The notes under the pieces: generated by a model
Told to the model about the DNA's origin: nothing
The model's database searches: none
What the model saw: only the letters and a program-made list of their open reading frames with translations
Program-made: the position numbers and the translations under genes
NCBI GenBank assembly: GCA_003339415.1
Contig: PDHQ01000243.1
Location: forward strand, 1 to 52,392
DNA from: Ophiocordyceps camponoti-saundersi (nom. inval.)
Lineage: Eukaryota > Ascomycota > Sordariomycetes > Hypocreales > Ophiocordycipitaceae
Direction: 5' to 3'
Length of the DNA stretch: 52,392 nucleotides
Part shown: one piece after another, positions 45,402-52,392 of the stretch
Layout: each line of letters begins with the position of its first letter
Numbering within the stretch: position 1 is the stretch's first letter

Positions 45402-48400
45402 CGCTTAAAAAAATTATATTATAAAGTTCTTATAAGAGTTTTAATTAGAAATATAAATAAAAATATAAAATTTTTAATTTTTTATATATAATATAGCGTA
45501 TAATATTAACTAAATTTAAAGTAACTTTAATTAAATAATAGTAAATTATATTAAAGTTAACTAATTTAGATATATTTCGGAGAATATTTTTAAATTTTAG
45601 CGTACTTTTAATTTAAATTACCTAAAAGCAGAGCGGGAGCTAATACCGAAAAAGAAATTAAAAGCGGAAAAAGATAAGGCGGCGGCCTAAACGCTAATTA
45701 TTATTATATTAATATTAGAGAGCGGGTTAGATTAAGTAATAGTTAAAGGTAATAAGAAAAAGGCGGATAAAGTTAAGGGGGCGGGCGAAGCGGAGGAGAA
45801 AGTAAGCGGAGTAAAGATAATAAGAGGTACGGAGGAAAAGGGCAGGGAAATAATAAAGCCGGAGCCTAAGCTAAACCTTATTTAAGTATTAAAGCTTTCT
45901 CTTATAAAATCTACGTTAGCGGCGTTAAAGCGCGTAATAAAAAGTAATAATAATAGCTTAAAAGATAAGCTTATAAGCGTTAGAGGTACTATTAAGTATA
46001 AAAGATAAGGCGGAGAGCGAGGTAAGAAAAAAAGTAAAAAGGCTAAGTAAGCTAAGTAAAGCTAAGTAAAGCGGAGGGCGGAGGTAAAAGTAAGGTATAA
46101 AGTAAATAAATAATAATAGTTATATAATAAAAATACTAAAAATTATCCTTTACGCTTAAACTTTATATTTAAGTATTTTAATATACTTAAGTATTATAAA
46201 GTAATAAAAAGAGGTTAAATTAGCGGAGGCGTTATAAGCGGATAAATTATAAGGCGAAAAAGCTTATAATAGCTTTATAATTAAAAGCCTTATTAAAATC
46301 CTCGTAGTTTTAAATTAAACTTATAGGAAGTATAAGTAAAAGCGTTTTTTTATAAGCGGTAAGCTTATATTATAAGGTAAGGTAAGCTACTATTTTATTT
46401 TCCTTATTATTATAAAAATAGTAAGAGGTTAAAACTATAAGAATATTATAAATATAAAGAAACTTATTAAGGCTAATTTTATTATTACGAAGCTAAGTTA
46501 AGGCGCTACTAAAAAATTTTAAAAAACCTTAATAAATTTATAAGGCGTTACTAAGTTTTAATTAAAGTAATTTATTAGTAAAATATTTAAAAGACTAGCT
46601 ATACTTTTATAGCCTTTCTTTTTTAAAGTTTTAGTAAAGCTACTATTTTTTATAAAAGTAGGCTTTTAAAATTTTAGGGAATTAGAAAAAGATATCTAAA
46701 ATCCGCATTTAAGTAATAAAGGAGGATTAGAGGGATTTAAAAAAAACGTAAATAAAGTAAGGCTAACCTCTATATTATTAGTAGAGGTATATAAAGATTC
46801 TCTCTAAAGTAAAGCGAATATAAGCCGCGGGTTTTTTAGTATAAAGGAGTTAATAGCTACGAGTAGCGCGGTAAGATAAGTAAATATTAATAAGGGGGAT
46901 AAAAAACTCGGACTTAATATAGTAAGAAAAAGTAGCTTAGTACGCCCCGGAGATAATATAAAAGTATTTAAACTAAGTTATAGCTAGCTATTAGAGGATA
47001 AGGCTTTTAAGTTTATTACTTAGTAAGGTTAAAGTAAAGTAAATTATAGCGCTAAAAGCGATAGTAAACTTAATAACTTTAGTATAAACTTCCCTCGCTT
47101 AGAAAAGTAAGAAGCTTTAAGTAAATAATATAAGTCCGGTTAGGGCTAATTATTAATAATTAAGCTTTTTTATAAAATAGCGGAGGTAAGGTTTTTATTA
47201 AAGCTTATAGTAAATCTAAACCTTAAGTATATATACCTTTTATATAAGTTAAATAATAATCTTATTAAGGATTAGCGGAGTTATATTAGCGGAGCGGGCT
47301 TTCGTAAAATAAAGGAGCTTACTTTTAAGTAACTAGAAAGTTATTTTATACTCCGCTACTTAATCTTAATAAATACCTTAAGCTTATTTAAGCTAATAGC
47401 GAACTTAAGTAGAGGTACGCTTAATACTAAAAATATTAATATTATTTATAAATTTAATAGCGAGTATACTAGTTATTTATTTTAAGCGTTTATAAAAAGA
47501 TAAGATATATAAGATAAATAATACTAAAAAGAGCGGGGAGCTTTAAGGGATTTTAGTAAAAATAAAGAAAAGGTTTAATAGTTTACTATTAACTTTTAAG
47601 CGGAAGGTACGGTTAGAGAGGTAAAAGTAAAAGAAAGCTATAATTTATCTAAGAAAGCTAAGGAAGTTAAGGATTTCTATTAGCTTAAAATATAAAATAT
47701 AGTTAAAAGCGCTTATTATATCTAATATTAAGAGGGAAGCGGAGCTTTAAAAGCTTTAAGTAATATAAATAAATTTTATTAAGAGGAGTAAAGCGCTATT
47801 AGTAAACTAATTAAGATAATTACTTATCTAACTTTATAATAAAACTTTTATAAACTTTACTATATAAGATATTTTCTTCGTAATTATAATCTTAAAGATT
47901 TTACTTATAGTATTAAGGAGGGAGATAAGATAATAGCTACTTAGAGTTTAATAAACTTCTAAGCTTTTACCCGCTTTTCGGAGAATTATAATATTAAAAG
48001 TTCGATATTAAATAAGGAAATATCTATAAATAATATATTTTTAAAAAAGCTTTATTAAGATTATTATAAGGGGTTAATTATAACTTTTTAGGAAGCTAAT
48101 AAAAATATTATTAGGCCCGGTAAATTTCTATAATATAATACTAAAAAAGGCAAAGCGGACTTTATTTTTAGTAACTTAAAAGGGAATATTTATTAGGGGG
48201 AAGGGGTTAGGGATAAGGAGGTATAAGGTATTTTTTAAAAGATAGGAAAAAAACTTATAAGCTAGGAGCTTTAACTTTTCGGAGAAAAATAATTAAAAAG
48301 TAGAGTTTATATCTTATTAAAAAGGAGGAATATATATAAGCTTCGGAGAAGCTTAGCTATAAAGTTTTACTTACCGGGCTATAAATTATATAATATTAAA

Positions 48401-51146
48401 ATCGCCGCTTATAAAAGTAAGAAATTATCTTTAGTTATCTTTTTTTATTTTCCTAATAAATAATTTTTATTATATTATAATATCTTAATATACTTATTAA
48501 TAATTAAAATTTAGCTACGCTTACTAATATTACTTAATACGCTTTATATTTAAGATTATAAAAGTAATTTTTAAAATTTATTATAAGTATAAGTAAAAAT
48601 TATATTACTAAAGTAATTTCGGAATTATTAAGCTAGCTATAATATTTAATTATTTATATAGCTATATTACTAACTTCTTAATATTTACTATAAACTCCGC
48701 TTAAATAGTAGAAAATAAAAATTAGTTTTTTATTTTTATTTATAAAATATTAAAATTAAAATATTTCTAATATAATATTAATATAAAATTTAAAAAAGGA
48801 GAGGTTATAAAAAATATAAATTAAGGGATATAATTAAAGCTAAGAAAATTAAAATTTAAGCTAAGGTATATAAGGAAATAATTAAGCGTATTTTAAATTA
48901 GGTTAATAATATTAGTCCTCTACTTATATACTTTTTAGGTAATCTTATAAGGAGGGGTAAGGAGTTTAAGGCGGAGTTAATAAAAAGCGGAAAGAAGCTC
49001 CGCGGAGTAAAAGGAGGTGCGATTATAAAAGTTCTAAAAGGGATAATAAGTATTAAAATCGCTAAAGATAACTAGCGGAGCGGAGTTAGAGGTAAAATAT
49101 AAAAAGGAAGGAGAGGGTAATAAGCGTAAAAAAGGTTTAGTATATATTTTAAGTAGCGGGAAATAAATTATAAATACTTAAAATCTATTATAAAAAGATA
49201 TTTTAGTAAAGTTAAGCTTTATTATAAAGTTTTAATTATAAACTTTATATTATTTATATATATAAAAGAAAGCTTTATTTTTACTTTAAATAAGGTAGTA
49301 AAAAGCGAGTTTTAAAAGTAAAAGGCGATTATATATATTAAGCTAAAATTCTTATATAGTAATAATATTATAACTTTCCTTACTAAATAAAGTAAGCTAA
49401 ATAAAGCGGTTAATTTTTTATATATTTTATAATAAAGTTATAATTTTTATAAAAATTAAATATTAAGAATAATTATTTACGATTATTTTAATAATATAAA
49501 GTTTATAAATATAAACTCCGCTTAAGATTATTATAAAGCTAGTTATAAGTTACGGAGATTTTTATATAGCTTATAACTATTATAAGTATTACTAAGTTAG
49601 GAGCTTTTTAGGGAGACTTAGGTAAATAATATATTATAAAAGGGGCGCTAAAGTATATTTTTAAAAAATCTATAATATACTTATTTTCTTAAGAAGATAA
49701 TAATAAAGCTTTTACTATTTTTATAAAGTTACCGCTAAGTAAGGGCTAAAAGTTAAGTAAATTATAATAATTAGAAAAGGTAAAGTTTATTAAGGAAGCT
49801 AAACTTAGCGCGGCTTTATTATTTCCGAGATTTTAGGTAGTTTTTTAACTATATAAAGTATACGCCCTTATATAAAATATAATAGCGGGGTCTCTCTCCC
49901 TTTTATATAAGGTAGTTCTTTTCTCTATTATTATATAAGGTAGCCGCGTAATATTTATATTAAGGGGGCTCTTAATAATATTTAGCTATATATCTAAATT
50001 AAAAATATTTATAATATTACTTAAAATATACGGAGTTTTTATAAAGTTTATAATAAATTATTTTTATATTTATAACTATTCTATTTAAATAAAGCTTATT
50101 TACGTTTTTTACGCTACTTAAACTTATAATAAGATAAGTTTATAAGGTATTTTCGCTAAAAATATATTAAAGTTAAAATATTTTCGCCTAAACTATATTA
50201 ACTTTATTTATTTTCCTAATATTATTAAGTAGCGCGTTATAATTATAATTAGCTATTAAAGTTTAAATACTTTTAGCGATAATAATATAAGTTTAGTATA
50301 TATACTTAGCCTCCGCTTTAAAAGCTTAAGCTACTTATTTATCTTTTAAAGTAAAATTCTTATATTTTAAGTTAAATATAATTATAAGGTCTCCGCTAAG
50401 AAATTAGCGTATAGTAACTATTACGGAGTAGCTTATAGCTTTATTAACTTTCTAGATAACTTTTTAGAGAGTAGGCGCTAAAACTTCCTTAACTATTAGA
50501 ATATCTTTTACTAATATAAATACCTCCCTTTTTATTCTTACCGGAACCGGGCGTATAAGGGGCGCCGCGGGGGGGGCAGAGTTCGGGGCGGAGCTTACGA
50601 TTACGCTAGCCTAAGTTAAAATTTTAAAGGCGGAGTCTAACCCCTTACTTATTATTTTATAAAAAGTAGCTTCGATTAATTTTTAAATAATACGGGAGAT
50701 AATAATAAGTAAGCTAAATAAGTTCTTAGAGGCTTATTAGCGCTATTAAAGCTTAGTAAACGCTATATTAAGGATACCTTATATAAGGCGAAAATCTTAC
50801 GCGGAGATTACCTTAGTAAGTTTTTCGTATATAGATTTTAAGATAAGATTTATTAGAGTTCGAAAAATATCGATAAATAAGTTATCGGAGTTAGTAGCTA
50901 TATTATATTAACTTTTACCTATACGCGGATATTATTAGGATTAGTTAAGCCCCTAAGTTCCGTTATTAAGTATTATTAGTACTAACGGCGGACTAGGAGG
51001 CGGGCCGCCCCGCGACCCCGCGTTTAGGGCTATTCCCTTAGTAAAGTTAAACTCTAAGAGGTAGAAAGTATTAAATTCTTATAATATTATAGCGTTAAGA
51101 ATAAATAAGGACCTTAATTATCTAAAGTTATAAAAAAGTTATTAGT

Positions 51147-52079
51147 ATTAACTTTAATATTTTTATTTACTTATAAAGCTTTAAATAATTACGCTTAAAA
51201 TAACTAATTTAATTATATTAATAATAACGCTAATATTTAATAATATTAAAATAAAATTATATAAATATAATATTTATTAAGTTAGTAAAAAGGGGGGGCG
51301 GTAAATTAACTAGCGCGTTAGGAATATTCCTAAAACTAAATATTTTATTAAAGCTTTAAAGAAAGCTAATAAAAGCCGTATATATTATAAGCTAGTTTTT
51401 ATAATCTAAGCGTTTTTATAGCTTTTTATATAGCTTAGATAAAAGTAAAATAATTTTAATATAATTAAATTAGTTTAATAATTTAGCTTTAAAAAAAGTA
51501 TATTTTTACTTTATAATATATTTTTTAAAAAGCTCTAATAGCCCCTAATATATTCTAATTAAGGAAAAACTTACTTAGCGCTTTTTATAACTTTCCCTAA
51601 AAAGCTTAGAAATATACGCTAAAAAAGCTTTAAGCTAATAAGAAAAATCTATAGCTATAATAATATATAAAAAGAATATTTACTAAAAAATATTAAAATA
51701 AGAAAAGATATAATAAAATTAAGACTTAAGCTTCTTAATTATAGCTTTATAAATTATAAATTTAATATATATAATAGCTAGCTAAAAATTTAAGCTAAAA
51801 TAAGCTAAAAGTAACTTTAATATAAGTAAAATTTAATAGCGTTTTATATTAAAATCTTATTTTTATATTTAGTTAGTAGTAAAAAAAGCTTTAATTAATA
51901 TAAAGGTTTTACTAAGGCGATTATAGAAGTAAGCTAAAATAAAGTTATAATTAAAGCTATTAAAAAAAGAAAAAAGAGGGGAGAGAAGCCCCCCCTCCTA
52001 AGCTAGCTATATACCCCGCGCGATAACTAAGCGCTATCGGGAAGATTTAAATATATCCGCTATAATCCCCCCTATTTAG
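51147..52079 (-). mobile_element. Short LTR retroelement copy F, right half of the split element
   Basis: Interior 51147-51898, colinear with copy C from the point where E stops, then a minus-orientation LTR (51899-52079). The LTR is truncated after the CCCCCTAT block, at the point where TTTAGGGTTAG begins. It contains the family's G-rich marker (GGGGGGGCGGTAAATTAAC near 51292). Confidence 0.83.
51899..52079 (-). repeat. Truncated LTR of element F
   Basis: Begins TATAAAGGTTTTACTAAGG and follows the family LTR to about 52079, lacking the last 30 or so bases. The break coincides with the start of the GTGATT array. Confidence 0.8.
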
Positions 52080-52240
52080 GGTTAGAAAAAAATCACTTAT
52101 GAGTGATTATGTGAGTGATTTTTCGTGATTTTTTTTTTTCGTGATTTAAATCACTTATAAGTGATTTTTTTTAACCGTGATTTAAATTATATAAAAAAAA
52201 TCACATTATAAGTGATTTTTTTAAAAAAATCATATATGAT
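52076..52240. repeat. GTGATT/AATCAC palindromic terminal array
   Basis: Begins TTAGGGTTAG, then GTGATT and its inverse AATCAC recur about a dozen times. 52148-52167 is a perfect 20-bp palindrome centred on TTATAA, and 52141-52154 is a 14-bp palindrome. CpA and TpG are kept inside the motif, unlike the surroundings. The layout parallels 165-360 read in reverse: a TAGGGTT edge, then GTGA-type inverted repeats, then a TTATAA-centred palindrome. It is probably the end of a DNA transposon extending to the right. Confidence 0.55.
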
Positions 52241-52392
52241 TTTTTATAATTTTTTCTAAAAATAGAAATATAATTTTTTTCTAATTAAAAATAATATATA
52301 AAGCTTATAAAACTTAAAAAAGAAGAAAGTTATTAATATTAAGAGAAATATAAAATTATATCTTAAAAAAAAGAGTAATAAAAAATATAGAA
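52241..52392. other. AT-rich end of window, no gene seen
   Basis: Poly-A and poly-T rich sequence continuing the element at 52076. No reading frame or motif is recognised. Confidence 0.5.

Larger units (their letters stand above)
43899..51146. mobile_element. Unclassified 7.25-kb nested element (copy G2)
   Basis: Inserted into the short-LTR element E/F with a shared flank of up to 16 bases (TTAACTTTAATATTTT) on both sides, the range typical of target-primed insertion. The left end starts with a TTA run and shares a module with 25010-25150. No LTRs were found. A weak inverted similarity, ATTAAGGGCCTTT (43920) and AAGGACCTTAAT (51106), lies near the ends. The + strand is purine-rich with many GCGG motifs and has long stop-poor stretches (46830-48240, 48300-48950) broken mainly by TAA/TAG. 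I could not recognise RT, transposase or helicase motifs on either strand. Confidence 0.55.

Noticed and set aside
52075..52085. TTTAGGGTTAG as a telomere repeat
   Set aside because: Only about one and a half TTAGGG units, followed at once by a different repeat. It is better explained as the terminus of a mobile element.

Overview
The window looks like a filamentous ascomycete (Pezizomycotina, probably a Sordariomycete) nuclear segment of the AT-isochore type. About 48 of 52 kb is very AT-rich DNA in which CpA and TpG are almost absent by eye, TpA is abundant and CpG survives. That is the signature of repeat-induced point mutation (RIP). No intact transposon ORF remains, but several retroelements can still be read through the mutations from LTR pairs, target-site duplications (TSDs) and degenerate RT, integrase and RNase H motifs.

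Left part (1-8223): a palindrome-rich terminus, a 45-bp tandem repeat, and two copies (A and C) of a 1.78-kb non-autonomous LTR element with 210-bp LTRs, inserted in older relic DNA. Middle (8224-38822): one nested structure. An old Ty1/Copia element on the + strand (LTRs 8224-8518 and 38528-38822, TSD GCTAC) has been expanded to 30.6 kb by insertions: a 9.1-kb Ty3/Gypsy on the minus strand (10556-19665, TSD GATAT), short-LTR copy B (21036-22810, TSD ATAAT), an unclassified element from about 24955 that itself received a minus-strand Copia (25268-30650, TSD CTACT), and a rearranged short-LTR copy D (36878-38296, TSD TTTAG). Right part (43071-52079): another short-LTR copy (E/F), split by a 7.25-kb unclassified insertion, followed by a second palindrome-rich terminus.

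Between them, 38828 to about 42850, is an island of normal base composition with two convergent host genes. On the + strand is a 77-aa protein of the DUF1748/mitofissin family (Atg44/Mdi1), encoded by four small exons (39435-39962). On the minus strand is an intronless 645-aa coiled-coil protein resembling filamentous-fungal Atg28 (40565-42502). Both are linked by homology to autophagy: mitochondrial fission for mitophagy, and an Atg17-associated coiled-coil factor. Each has upstream, in the same orientation relative to transcription, a copy of a roughly 105-116 bp sequence found twice in the island as an inverted repeat. This suggests a paired, possibly co-regulated autophagy module stranded in a transposon desert. 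The pairing and the regulatory reading are inference.
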